In this document: positions 7,569-14,522 of the stretch, piece after piece | Layout of the letters: every line of letters starts with the position of its first letter | How positions within the stretch are numbered: the stretch's first letter is position 1 | Notes under the pieces: model-generated | The model's input: the letters and a program-made list of their open reading frames with translations, nothing else | Database searches by the model: none | What the model was told of the DNA's origin: nothing | Assembly: GCA_003696835.1 (NCBI GenBank) | Contig: RFHT01000267.1 | Coordinates: forward strand, 1-32,237 | Length of the DNA stretch: 32,237 nucleotides | Reading direction: 5' to 3' | From: Bacteroidota bacterium | Lineage (GTDB): Bacteria > Bacteroidota > Bacteroidia > J057 | Position numbers and translations under genes: made by a program

Positions 7569-8303
7569 TTATAAATCAAAATTAAAACCTTCTTTTTTCA
7601 GTCGTGAATAGTTGTCCTTGTCGAAACTATAAAGGCGGGCGGCGCGGTGTGCCACTCCCTGCTGTATTTCGTCCAGCCTGGTGAGAAGGTTCATCTTCAG
7701 CAGTTTTTTTCGAAAGTTTCGCTTGTCGAGTTCCCGGCCGAGTATGGTTTCGTACAACACCTGTATTTGGGTGAGGGTAAACTTTTCAGGCAACAGCTCA
7801 AAACCTATGGGTTCCTCCCTTACTTTTTTTCGGAGTCGTTTCAGACCGGCCTGGATGATTTCATGGTGATCATAAATCAGCTCCGGAAGTTCGTCCACAT
7901 TAAACCACTTCACATCGCGGCCTTTTACTCCGGGCCTGAGGTGGTACTGCTCCGGGCTAATGAGGGCATAATAGGCAATGGTAATGGCCCGGTGGCTAAG
8001 CACCCGGTTGGCTGCCCCAAAGGCATGGAGTTGTTCCATGTAGAGGTTGGATACCCCTGTGAGGTTTTCCAGCACGATATTGGCCGAGGCATCCAGGTCT
8101 ATACCTTTTTTTACATATCCACCGGGCAGGGCCCAGCGTTCTGCTTCTTCTCCTTCGGCATCCCACTTGACCAGCAAAACCTGTAGTTGGGCAGCTCTGA
8201 ATCCCAGAATTACACAGTCGAGCGTGAGCAGGGGTCGTTCATCCACCCGCTCGTCGTCCAGTGGAGGGATATTCTGCAAGTGATGGTTGGGTTTTGTAAT
8301 CAA
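7569..8303 (-). CDS. NrtR/AraR-like transcriptional regulator (Nudix domain plus winged helix)
   Basis: A 244-residue protein with a Nudix fold (LTLDCVILGF... RWALPGGYVKKG, ~25-150) and a C-terminal winged-helix region (~165-244, RNFRKKLLKMNLL). This architecture is that of the NrtR family, whose Nudix domains sense ADP-ribose-type or sugar effectors; AraR of Bacteroides is an example. The Nudix box is degenerate: the position of the catalytic RExxEE helix reads IVLENL, so hydrolysis is unlikely and ligand sensing likely. No ATG exists between the upstream in-frame stop (8370-8372) and the domain. The start must be TTG 8303, TTG 8279 or GTG 8246; I chose 8303 because a -7 box lies just upstream. 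Targets are unknown. Confidence 0.82.
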   Translation of the reverse strand: MITKPNHHLQNIPPLDDERVDERPLLTLDCVILGFRAAQLQVLLVKWDAEGEEAERWALPGGYVKKGIDLDASANIVLENLTGVSNLYMEQLHAFGAANRVLSHRAITIAYYALISPEQYHLRPGVKGRDVKWFNVDELPELIYDHHEIIQAGLKRLRKKVREEPIGFELLPEKFTLTQIQVLYETILGRELDKRNFRKKLLKMNLLTRLDEIQQGVAHRAARLYSFDKDNYSRLKKEGFNFDL

Positions 8304-8322
8304 GGCACTTAATTTTTGCCAG

Positions 8323-8330
8323 CAAAAATA
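8323..8330 (-). promoter_or_regulatory. TAnnTTTG -7 box before the NrtR-like gene
   Basis: The minus strand reads TATTTTTG at 8330-8323, an exact match to the Bacteroidota -7 consensus. The start site would fall around 8316, about 13 bases before the proposed TTG start at 8303. I found no TTG at the expected -33 distance, so confidence is moderate. Confidence 0.45.
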
Positions 8331-8415
8331 GAAAAATATCGTAATCTATGCCGAAATCTGCATTCTGTTCATATCAAATGGAAGTTTTCCTTCATAATTT
8401 TAGTCAAAAAATATC

Positions 8416-9132
8416 ATGAAAATTGTTGCATTTAACCCCCTTTTGGGTCTGCTGTTCTTTCTCTGGGCGATATGGCCAGGGCAATTAATTGCCCAAACGC
8501 AGGCGGAAAGCACCTACCAGCAAAAACTCCAGGCTGCGGAGTCCAGCCTGTACGCAATTGGCACCCCCATACCGCCTTCTTCCTATCGTTTTGGAACCGT
8601 GAGCGGCTCCCCCTACCTCTTTGAACAATGGTTGCCGGGCGACCTCAGGCTGGAAAGTGGCTTTGTGCACGAAGGGGTGGACCTCAAGCTGGATGTCTAT
8701 CATGACCTGATCCTGTTTCAGGGAGAAAAAGGCCTGGTTTCCCTGCACAAGGACTTTATTCATTCTTTTAATTTGTATCATGAGGAAGAGGTATTTAATT
8801 TTGTGAAAACCAGCCTGGAAGGAAAAAACGCTACCTTTTGTGAGTTGCTCTACGCTGGCCCCACCCGCCTGCTGAAATACTACCGCAAGGTGATTGTACA
8901 AACCAGAGAGTTACAGGGAACCCAATACCCGGATGCATTCGCCGACAAAGCCCGTTATTACCTCCAAAGGCAGCAAAGCCCTCCAGAGGAGGTAAAACTC
9001 AACAAAGCATCCGTGCTCAAAAGGCTGAACACCCAGGCCGAGGCCCTGCGGGCCTACCTGCGTGAAAACGAGCTGGACCTCCGAAGTGAGGAACAATTGC
9101 TTCAGCTGCTACGCTATTTTGATAGCCTGTAG
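8416..9132 (+). CDS. secreted protein of unknown function
   Basis: A 238-residue protein with a clear N-terminal signal peptide (hydrophobic LLGLLFFLWAIWPGQLIA followed by QTQA, cleavage expected near residue 26). The mature part is hydrophilic with no domain I can name: a region that may be beta-rich (~50-130) is followed by a charged helical C-terminal half (~140-238). It stands alone on the plus strand, divergent from the regulator at 7569-8303 with 112 bases between starts. Only a one-mismatch -7 box (TAATTTTA, near 8395) is visible upstream. Composition supports a real gene; the role is unknown. Confidence 0.7.
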   Translation: MKIVAFNPLLGLLFFLWAIWPGQLIAQTQAESTYQQKLQAAESSLYAIGTPIPPSSYRFGTVSGSPYLFEQWLPGDLRLESGFVHEGVDLKLDVYHDLILFQGEKGLVSLHKDFIHSFNLYHEEEVFNFVKTSLEGKNATFCELLYAGPTRLLKYYRKVIVQTRELQGTQYPDAFADKARYYLQRQQSPPEEVKLNKASVLKRLNTQAEALRAYLRENELDLRSEEQLLQLLRYFDSL

Positions 9133-9149
9133 GAGAGGGGGTATCTTTG
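9119..9149 (+). promoter_or_regulatory. promoter for the oxidoreductase-isomerase pair
   Basis: TTG at 9119-9121, a 20-base spacer and TATCTTTG at 9142-9149 match the Bacteroidota TTG-N17-23-TAnnTTTG promoter exactly. The TTG lies inside the last codons of the preceding gene. Transcription would start near 9156, giving a leader of about 85 bases before the ATG at 9241, in which I see no riboswitch-like structure. Confidence 0.6.
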
Positions 9150-9240
9150 AAAAAAAATCAGAATTTTTTATAACTTCGAACTCCCTAATAGTCTGTTTGA
9201 CAATAAGCAATCATCAGTTATTCCTCCAAACCAATCCATT

Positions 9241-10398
9241 ATGAACAGAAAAATGCGAATGGGCATGGTAGGCGGCGGAGAAGGTGCTTTTATTGGCGCT
9301 GTTCACCGTATGGCTGCTGCCCTTGATGGCGAAATTGAACTCGTGTGTGGTGCATTCAGCAGCAATCCGGAAAAATCAAAAAGATCGGGGGCTGCCCTCT
9401 TTTTGCCGGAGAACCGCGTATATGGCACCTACGAAGAGATGATCCTCAGGGAAAAGGAATTGCCCGAAGGCGAACGCATGGACTTTATTTCCATCGTGAC
9501 ACCCAACCACATGCACTTCCCTCCTGCCAAACTTGCCCTTGAAAATGGCTTCCACGTGGTGTGCGACAAACCGCTTGCCTTCTCGCTGGAGGAAGCCAAA
9601 GCGCTTCGCGATATCGTGAACCAAACGGGTTTGCTCTTTGCCCTCACCCACAACTACACGGGCTACCCCATGGTCAAGCAGGCCCGCTGCATGGTGCAAA
9701 ACGGCCAGTTGGGCAATATTCGCAAGGTGGTGGTGGAGTACCCCCAGGGCTGGCTTTCTACCAAACTGGAAGACAGCAACCAGAAGCAGGCAGCCTGGCG
9801 TACCGACCCCAAGCGTTCTGGCATAGCCGGCGCCATGGGCGATATAGGCACCCATGCCGAAAACCTGGCCGAATACATTACGGGTTTACAAATTGAGGAA
9901 ATGTGTGCCGACATTTCTACGCTGGTACCAGGCAGGTTGCTGGATGATGACGGCAATGTGTTGCTGCGCTTCAACAATGGTGCAAGAGGAGTGCTACATG
10001 CCAGCCAAATTTCAGCAGGGGAAGAAAACAACCTCAACATACGGGTGTATGGCGAAAAAGGAGGACTGGAATGGCATCAGATGGAGCCCAATTCCCTGAT
10101 TGTGAAATGGCTGGACAAATCCATGGAAGTGATGAGAACCTCGGTGGGCAACCTCTGCGAAAGTGCCCAGGCGCATACCCGCCTGCCTTCGGGCCACCCC
10201 GAAGGCTACCTGGAGGCTTTTGCCAATATCTACCGCAACTTTGCCAGGGCCCTGCGCAAGCGCCTGGCCGGAGAGCAACCCAGCGAAATTGATATGGACT
10301 TCCCCACCGTGGAAGACGGTGTAAGGGGAATGGCGTTTATCGAAAACGTAATAGCTTCCGGTAAAAGTGATCAGAAGTGGATAAAATTCACCATATAA
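9241..10398 (+). CDS. Gfo/Idh/MocA family NAD(P)-dependent oxidoreductase
   Basis: A 385-residue sugar or cyclitol dehydrogenase-type enzyme. The N-terminal Rossmann fold begins MGMVGGGEGAFIGAVH (residues ~7-22). The catalytic lysine sits in VVCDKPLAF near residue 108, where the family usually has EKP. The C-terminal substrate domain carries GDIGTHAENL near residue 200, supplying the Asp/His pair of the active site. The length is typical. A TIM-barrel isomerase gene starts 13 bases after the stop, a pairing common in catabolism of inositols and oxidised sugars, so the two likely act in one pathway. The exact substrate cannot be read from sequence. I see no signal peptide, so it should be cytoplasmic. 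Confidence 0.92.
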   Translation: MNRKMRMGMVGGGEGAFIGAVHRMAAALDGEIELVCGAFSSNPEKSKRSGAALFLPENRVYGTYEEMILREKELPEGERMDFISIVTPNHMHFPPAKLALENGFHVVCDKPLAFSLEEAKALRDIVNQTGLLFALTHNYTGYPMVKQARCMVQNGQLGNIRKVVVEYPQGWLSTKLEDSNQKQAAWRTDPKRSGIAGAMGDIGTHAENLAEYITGLQIEEMCADISTLVPGRLLDDDGNVLLRFNNGARGVLHASQISAGEENNLNIRVYGEKGGLEWHQMEPNSLIVKWLDKSMEVMRTSVGNLCESAQAHTRLPSGHPEGYLEAFANIYRNFARALRKRLAGEQPSEIDMDFPTVEDGVRGMAFIENVIASGKSDQKWIKFTI

Positions 10399-10411
10399 TC
10401 AACCCATACAC

Positions 10412-11470
10412 ATGAAAACAATAAAAGGCCCTGCCATATTTCTGGCTCAGTTTATGGGAGATGAGGCTCCCTTTAATTCCTTGAAAAGTATTTGTGAATG
10501 GGCTGCTGGCCTCGGTTTTAGGGGAGTGCAAATTCCCTCCTGGGACGGCCGCCTGATGGACCTGCAAAAGGCAGCTGAAAGCAAAACCTACGCCGACGAA
10601 ATTCAGGGTATCGTGCGCGATGCCGGCCTGGAAATCACGGAGTTGTCCACTCACCTGCAGGGGCAGCTGGTGGCCGTGCATCCCGCTTACGACGAAATGT
10701 TTGATGGTTTTGCCCCACCGGAGGTACACCGCAACCCCAAGGCACGCACTGAATGGGCTGTTCAGCAACTGCTATACGCTGCCAAAGCCAGTCAGAACTT
10801 CGGCCTGAAGGCCCACGCCACTTTTTCGGGAGCTCTGCTCTGGCCTTTTGTGTATCCCTTGCCGCAGCGCCCTGCCGGCCTGGTGGAAACGGGCTTTGCC
10901 GAGCTGGCCAAACGCTGGCTGCCCATCCTCAATGCCTTTGACGAAGCTGGTGTGGATGTGTGTTATGAAATTCACCCGGGCGAAGACCTGCACGACGGGG
11001 TTACTTTTGAGCGCTTTCTCGAAGCTACGGGCAACCACCCGCGTGTACACATGCTATACGACCCCAGTCATTACATTCTGCAGCAGCTCGACCACCTGGC
11101 CCATATCGACATTTACCACGAGCACCTCAAGATGTTTCACGTAAAAGATGCCGAGTTCAACCCTACCGGCAGGTCGGGCGTCTATGGCGGATACCAGGGC
11201 TGGGTGGAGCGCCCCGGCAGGTTCCGTTCCCTGGGCGACGGACAGGTGGACTTCAAGTCGGTATTTAGCAAGCTCACCCAATACGACTTTGATGGCTGGG
11301 CCGTCATGGAATGGGAGTGCTGCCTCAAACATCCCGAAGACGGTGCCCGCGAAGGAGCCAGGTTCATTGCCGACCACATCATACGGGTTACCGAAAAAGC
11401 CTTTGATGATTTTGCCGATGCCGGTACCGACGATGCAGCCAACCGCCGCATATTGGGGCTGGACAGATGA
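10412..11470 (+). CDS. sugar phosphate isomerase/epimerase-like TIM-barrel protein
   Basis: A 352-residue xylose-isomerase-like TIM barrel of the IolE/Hyi type. Likely divalent-metal ligands follow the family pattern: Glu in CYEIHPGE, Asp/His in YDPSHY, His in FHVKDAEF and Glu in VMEWECC. It would interconvert or dehydrate a keto sugar or inosose made by the neighbouring dehydrogenase (inference). It starts 13 bases after that gene and shares its promoter. A strong hairpin terminator follows at 11515-11546. The active-site loop is long, with GYQGWVERPGRFRSLGDG before the last metal ligand, as in many such Bacteroidota proteins. Confidence 0.9.
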   Translation: MKTIKGPAIFLAQFMGDEAPFNSLKSICEWAAGLGFRGVQIPSWDGRLMDLQKAAESKTYADEIQGIVRDAGLEITELSTHLQGQLVAVHPAYDEMFDGFAPPEVHRNPKARTEWAVQQLLYAAKASQNFGLKAHATFSGALLWPFVYPLPQRPAGLVETGFAELAKRWLPILNAFDEAGVDVCYEIHPGEDLHDGVTFERFLEATGNHPRVHMLYDPSHYILQQLDHLAHIDIYHEHLKMFHVKDAEFNPTGRSGVYGGYQGWVERPGRFRSLGDGQVDFKSVFSKLTQYDFDGWAVMEWECCLKHPEDGAREGARFIADHIIRVTEKAFDDFADAGTDDAANRRILGLDR

Positions 11471-11514
11471 TGCATGCCCGGGCGGCGCCTGTCGCCAACT
11501 TGGATACATACAAT

Positions 11515-11555
11515 AATTTCCCCCGCTGTTTCGGTTGGGGGAAATTTGATTTTTG
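11515..11555 (+). terminator. intrinsic terminator after the isomerase gene
   Basis: A perfect 10-base stem, AATTTCCCCC (11515-11524) with GGGGGAAATT (11537-11546), encloses a 12-base loop and is followed by TGATTTTTG. It sits 45 bases after the isomerase stop. The arms are symmetrical, but the T-rich run supports termination in the plus direction. Confidence 0.75.
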
Positions 11556-11610
11556 CCTGTAAAAAAACTTCTTTGCAGCCCCAGTGTTTATTTAACCAAA
11601 CTCACCGCTT

Positions 11611-12888
11611 ATGCCCTCACTCCCTTACCCCCATGTCTGCAAGTCCATCCGTGTGTTATTGGGTTGTCTGATGTTGTTGCTGGCCTGCAAGCCCAGCGTA
11701 CGCCAGGCTGCTCAGCGCACCAACCAGCAGGAAAGCCTGGGCAAACCCTACGTGGTGCTGGTATCTATTGATGGATTCCGGCATGATTATGTGCAGCAGC
11801 ATGAGCTGAAGCATTTTAAACAGATAGCAGCCGAAGGCGTAGCTGCCACGGCCATGGTCCCCGCCTTTCCTTCCAAAACCTTTCCCAACCATTACACCAT
11901 CGCGACGGGCTTGTACCCGGAGCATCACGGCATCGTGGCCAATACCTTTTATGACCCAGAAAAAGGACAGACCTACCGCATACGGGATCGCGAAAAGGTG
12001 GAGGACGGCAGCTGGTACGGGGGTACGCCTTTATGGGTACTTGCCGAGCAGCAGGGCATGCTGGCAGCCAGTTTTTTCTGGGTGGGATCTGAGGCCGATG
12101 TACAAGGTGTGCGCCCTACCTATTATTACAGGTATGATCAAAGCATTCCCAACGAAACCCGTGTGGATCAGGTGATTGACTGGCTGAAGATGGAGGAAAG
12201 CCAGCGGCCACACCTGATTACCCTGTATTTTTCCGACATCGACAGCAAAGGACACGATTTCGGCCCGGGTTCGCCAGAGCTTGCCGAAGCGCTGGAACGC
12301 ATGGACCGCCTGATTGCTGATCTGGATCAAAAACTGCAGGCCCTCGACCTGCCGGTAAATCTCATTGTGACCTCAGACCACGGCATGACCCTGGTGGATC
12401 AGAAACACCCCATACGGCTGAATGAAATGATAAAGCTGGACGATTTTCAGCCTGCGCCCAACGGGGCTATGTACATGCTGTATGCACAGGACCAGCAGAA
12501 AATTGAAACTGCATACCATCAGCTTCTGCCGCTGGCAGATCGTTTTGATGTGTACAAAAAAGAAGATATACCCGACTATTTGCACTTTCGGGCCAGCAAT
12601 CGCATAGGCGATCTGCTGCTCATTGCTCACCCGCCTTACATCATTACCGACCGGCCCGGTATATTTCCCAGAAGCAAAGGCGAACACGGATATGACCCTC
12701 ATGAGGTGGAGGATATGCATACGATTTTCTACGCCAAGGGCCCTGCATTTAAAAAAGGCATGCTGGTACCTGCCTTTGAAAATATTCACCTCTACCCCCT
12801 CATTGCTCACATCCTGCAACTTACCCCACCCCCAACAGACGGCAGGCTGGAAGTACTAAAACCAGTTTTGGCAGAGGAAAATGAGTAA
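11611..12888 (+). CDS. nucleotide pyrophosphatase/phosphodiesterase family lipoprotein (ENPP-like)
   Basis: A 425-residue enzyme of the alkaline phosphatase superfamily, closest to ectonucleotide pyrophosphatase/phosphodiesterases that cleave phosphodiester or pyrophosphate bonds. It has an N-terminal signal with lipobox LLAC (Cys26), so it is likely anchored in the periplasm or outer membrane. Two-zinc ligands and nucleophile are visible: D54 in SIDGF, T90 in SKTFPNH (nucleophile), Asp/His in SDIDSKGHDFGP, Asp-His in TSDHGM, and His in GEHGYDPH. The start ATG 11611 gives a slightly long n-region. It is preceded by a terminator and followed by a separate promoter element, so it is probably monocistronic. 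Substrate is unknown. Confidence 0.9.
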   Translation: MPSLPYPHVCKSIRVLLGCLMLLLACKPSVRQAAQRTNQQESLGKPYVVLVSIDGFRHDYVQQHELKHFKQIAAEGVAATAMVPAFPSKTFPNHYTIATGLYPEHHGIVANTFYDPEKGQTYRIRDREKVEDGSWYGGTPLWVLAEQQGMLAASFFWVGSEADVQGVRPTYYYRYDQSIPNETRVDQVIDWLKMEESQRPHLITLYFSDIDSKGHDFGPGSPELAEALERMDRLIADLDQKLQALDLPVNLIVTSDHGMTLVDQKHPIRLNEMIKLDDFQPAPNGAMYMLYAQDQQKIETAYHQLLPLADRFDVYKKEDIPDYLHFRASNRIGDLLLIAHPPYIITDRPGIFPRSKGEHGYDPHEVEDMHTIFYAKGPAFKKGMLVPAFENIHLYPLIAHILQLTPPPTDGRLEVLKPVLAEENE

Positions 12889-12905
12889 TTTAGGGTAGAA
12901 AACGG

Positions 12906-12913
12906 TAGTTTTG
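12906..12913 (+). promoter_or_regulatory. TAnnTTTG -7 box before the lipoprotein-Sco-cytochrome operon
   Basis: TAGTTTTG matches the Bacteroidota -7 consensus and lies 30 bases before the ATG at 12943. No TTG is found at the expected -33 position, so the promoter is plausible but incomplete. Confidence 0.45.
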
Positions 12914-12942
12914 CAGCCTGATTTTCTATTAACACATGAAAC

Positions 12943-13380
12943 ATGAAATATTTAATTCCGGTATTGGCCTTCATCCTGCTACATGGGTGTACCTCTTCAG
13001 CCAACAAAGAAAATGGGGAGGAGTTGTTTAAAACAGTCATGCACATTCACGATGAGGCCATGGCACAAATGGGTGAAATTCAGCTGCTGAAAAAGCAACT
13101 TTCCGATTACTCGGCCAAAGTGCTGGATGGGGAAGTGGAAGCTGGCCAAGAGGTGTTTAAAACCATTGGCCAATTGCAGTCGAAGCTTGAGCAGGCCGAT
13201 GACATGATGATGGACTGGATGCATAACTTTGACACCAAATGGAATGAGAAAGCCGAACAGGAAGGTATTGCCTACCTCAAGCAGGAGGAGAAGCGGATCA
13301 GGGAAGTGAAAAAAGCGATGGATGAAAGCATAGCAGCTGCACAACAATTTTTGCAAGACAGCAATCAAGACCATGAATAA
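12943..13380 (+). CDS. small helical lipoprotein of unknown function
   Basis: A 145-residue protein with a lipoprotein signal (ILLHGC, Cys16) and a mature part that is almost wholly charged helix, likely coiled coil, with many Met and His residues: HIHDEAMAQMGE near 33-44 and DDMMMDWMHNFD near 87-98. I do not recognise the family. Its stop codon overlaps the start of the Sco gene by 8 bases, and that gene overlaps a cytochrome c gene, so a role in copper handling or respiratory-chain assembly at the membrane is a reasonable inference. A structural envelope role is also possible. Confidence 0.8.
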   Translation: MKYLIPVLAFILLHGCTSSANKENGEELFKTVMHIHDEAMAQMGEIQLLKKQLSDYSAKVLDGEVEAGQEVFKTIGQLQSKLEQADDMMMDWMHNFDTKWNEKAEQEGIAYLKQEEKRIREVKKAMDESIAAAQQFLQDSNQDHE

Positions 13381-14020
13381 ACATTTTGTATTAGCAATTT
13401 TGAGCCTGGTACTGGGCATGCTGGCCTGCCAGACAAAGGAACAAAGGCAAGTAAAAATAAAAACGCAGCTTCCCGTACTGGGATTCAAGGACCTGAATGA
13501 GCAGGGTGATACCCTCTACCATACGATACCAGACTTTGCCTTTATGGATCAGGACAGCATGCTGGTGACGCCGGCTACCTTTGAAGGTAAGGTATATGTA
13601 GCTGATTTTTTCTTTACCTCCTGTCCCACCATTTGCCCCCGCATGAAAGCCCAGATGCTACGCCTCTATGAGCACTTCAAAGATGAGCCCCGGGTGGCCT
13701 TTCTTTCACATTCCATTGATCCTGAATACGACCAGGTGCCAGTGCTGAAGGCCTATGCTGAAAAGCTGGAAATATCTGCCTCCCGCTGGCATCTGGTTAC
13801 CGGAGACAAGACGGAAATATACAGCATAGCCAAAAGCTATTTCGAGAATGCGGCAGAGGATCCCAATGAGCCGGGTGGCTTTATCCACAGTGGGGCTTTT
13901 TACCTGGTGGATACACAGCGACGCATCAGGGGGTATTACAATGGGGTGGACCCTGCGGAAGTGGATCAGTTAATGGCCGATATACAAGTATTGCTCCATG
14001 AAGACCAAAGCGCCCAATAA
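13373..14020 (+). CDS. Sco1/SenC family copper-binding redox lipoprotein
   Basis: A 215-residue protein with a lipobox (GMLAC, Cys19) and a thioredoxin-like fold. The copper-binding and redox motif is CPTIC (Cys84 and Cys88 in FFTSCPTICPRM), with the distal ligand His172 in GGFIHSGAF, so all three Sco ligands are intact. Sco proteins deliver copper to, or reduce, the CuA site of cytochrome c oxidase on the outer face of the membrane. It overlaps the preceding lipoprotein gene by 8 bases and the following cytochrome gene by 23 bases, so translation of the three is probably coupled. No oxidase genes lie in this window. Confidence 0.93.
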   Translation: MNKHFVLAILSLVLGMLACQTKEQRQVKIKTQLPVLGFKDLNEQGDTLYHTIPDFAFMDQDSMLVTPATFEGKVYVADFFFTSCPTICPRMKAQMLRLYEHFKDEPRVAFLSHSIDPEYDQVPVLKAYAEKLEISASRWHLVTGDKTEIYSIAKSYFENAAEDPNEPGGFIHSGAFYLVDTQRRIRGYYNGVDPAEVDQLMADIQVLLHEDQSAQ

Positions 14021-14456
14021 GCATGTCAAAACGAGCCTGTATTTCGTATGGCCATTGGCCATATTGGGGTTGTTTTTGTTGCTGCGGGCGCTGCTGCAGG
14101 GAGGGAGCGGAGGAGGAGAAGTGGGGCAAAATTTGTATAATTTGCATTGTATGAATTGCCACCAGGAAGATGGAAAAGGCGTGAGGGGGCTGGTGCCTCC
14201 GCTGGCTGGGGCCGATTACCTTCAAACCCAACGGCAGGAGCTTCCCTGTATCATCAAATACGGCCTGAAAGGAAAAATTGTGGTAAATGGGCGCGAGTTT
14301 GACCATCCCATGCCGCCCAACCTCCAGTTGAGCGAGGCACAGGTCTATAATATTATCCGCTATATTCAAAACAGCTGGGGCAATGAAATGCAGGCAATGA
14401 GCCTGGCAGAAGTAAAGGCTGCCCTCAGGCAATGCGATCCTTCAGCAGCTAAATGA
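13998..14456 (+). CDS. membrane-anchored class I c-type cytochrome
   Basis: A 152-residue protein with an N-terminal membrane anchor (YFVWPLAILGLFLLLRALL, ~15-33) and a single haem-c domain. The haem site is CMNCH (Cys51, Cys54, His55), and the axial Met is probably M105 in DHPMPPN. It should face the periplasm and carry electrons, perhaps to a terminal oxidase. The start overlaps the Sco gene by 23 bases. One extra Cys (84, in ELPCIIKYG) and a Cys near the C-terminus (RQCDPSAAK) are not part of the haem motif. The following glgB has its own promoter, so the operon probably ends here. Confidence 0.92.
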   Translation: MKTKAPNKHVKTSLYFVWPLAILGLFLLLRALLQGGSGGGEVGQNLYNLHCMNCHQEDGKGVRGLVPPLAGADYLQTQRQELPCIIKYGLKGKIVVNGREFDHPMPPNLQLSEAQVYNIIRYIQNSWGNEMQAMSLAEVKAALRQCDPSAAK

Positions 14457-14462
14457 CATTTT

Positions 14463-14495
14463 TTGCTGAGCATGGATTTTCTTTTGCTATTTTTG
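14463..14495 (+). promoter_or_regulatory. promoter for glgB (and probably the glycogen synthase)
   Basis: TTG at 14463-14465, a 22-base spacer and TATTTTTG at 14488-14495 match the Bacteroidota promoter consensus. The expected start site near 14502 is about 20 bases before the ATG at 14523. This also argues against translation beginning further upstream at 14463. Confidence 0.6.
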
Positions 14496-14522
14496 CGCCA
14501 AAATCAGAAAAGGAATGCCAGT

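Noticed and set aside
9156-9240. Possible riboswitch in the ~85-base leader of the oxidoreductase gene
   Set aside because: The leader is A/T-rich with no strong stems or recognisable aptamer core.
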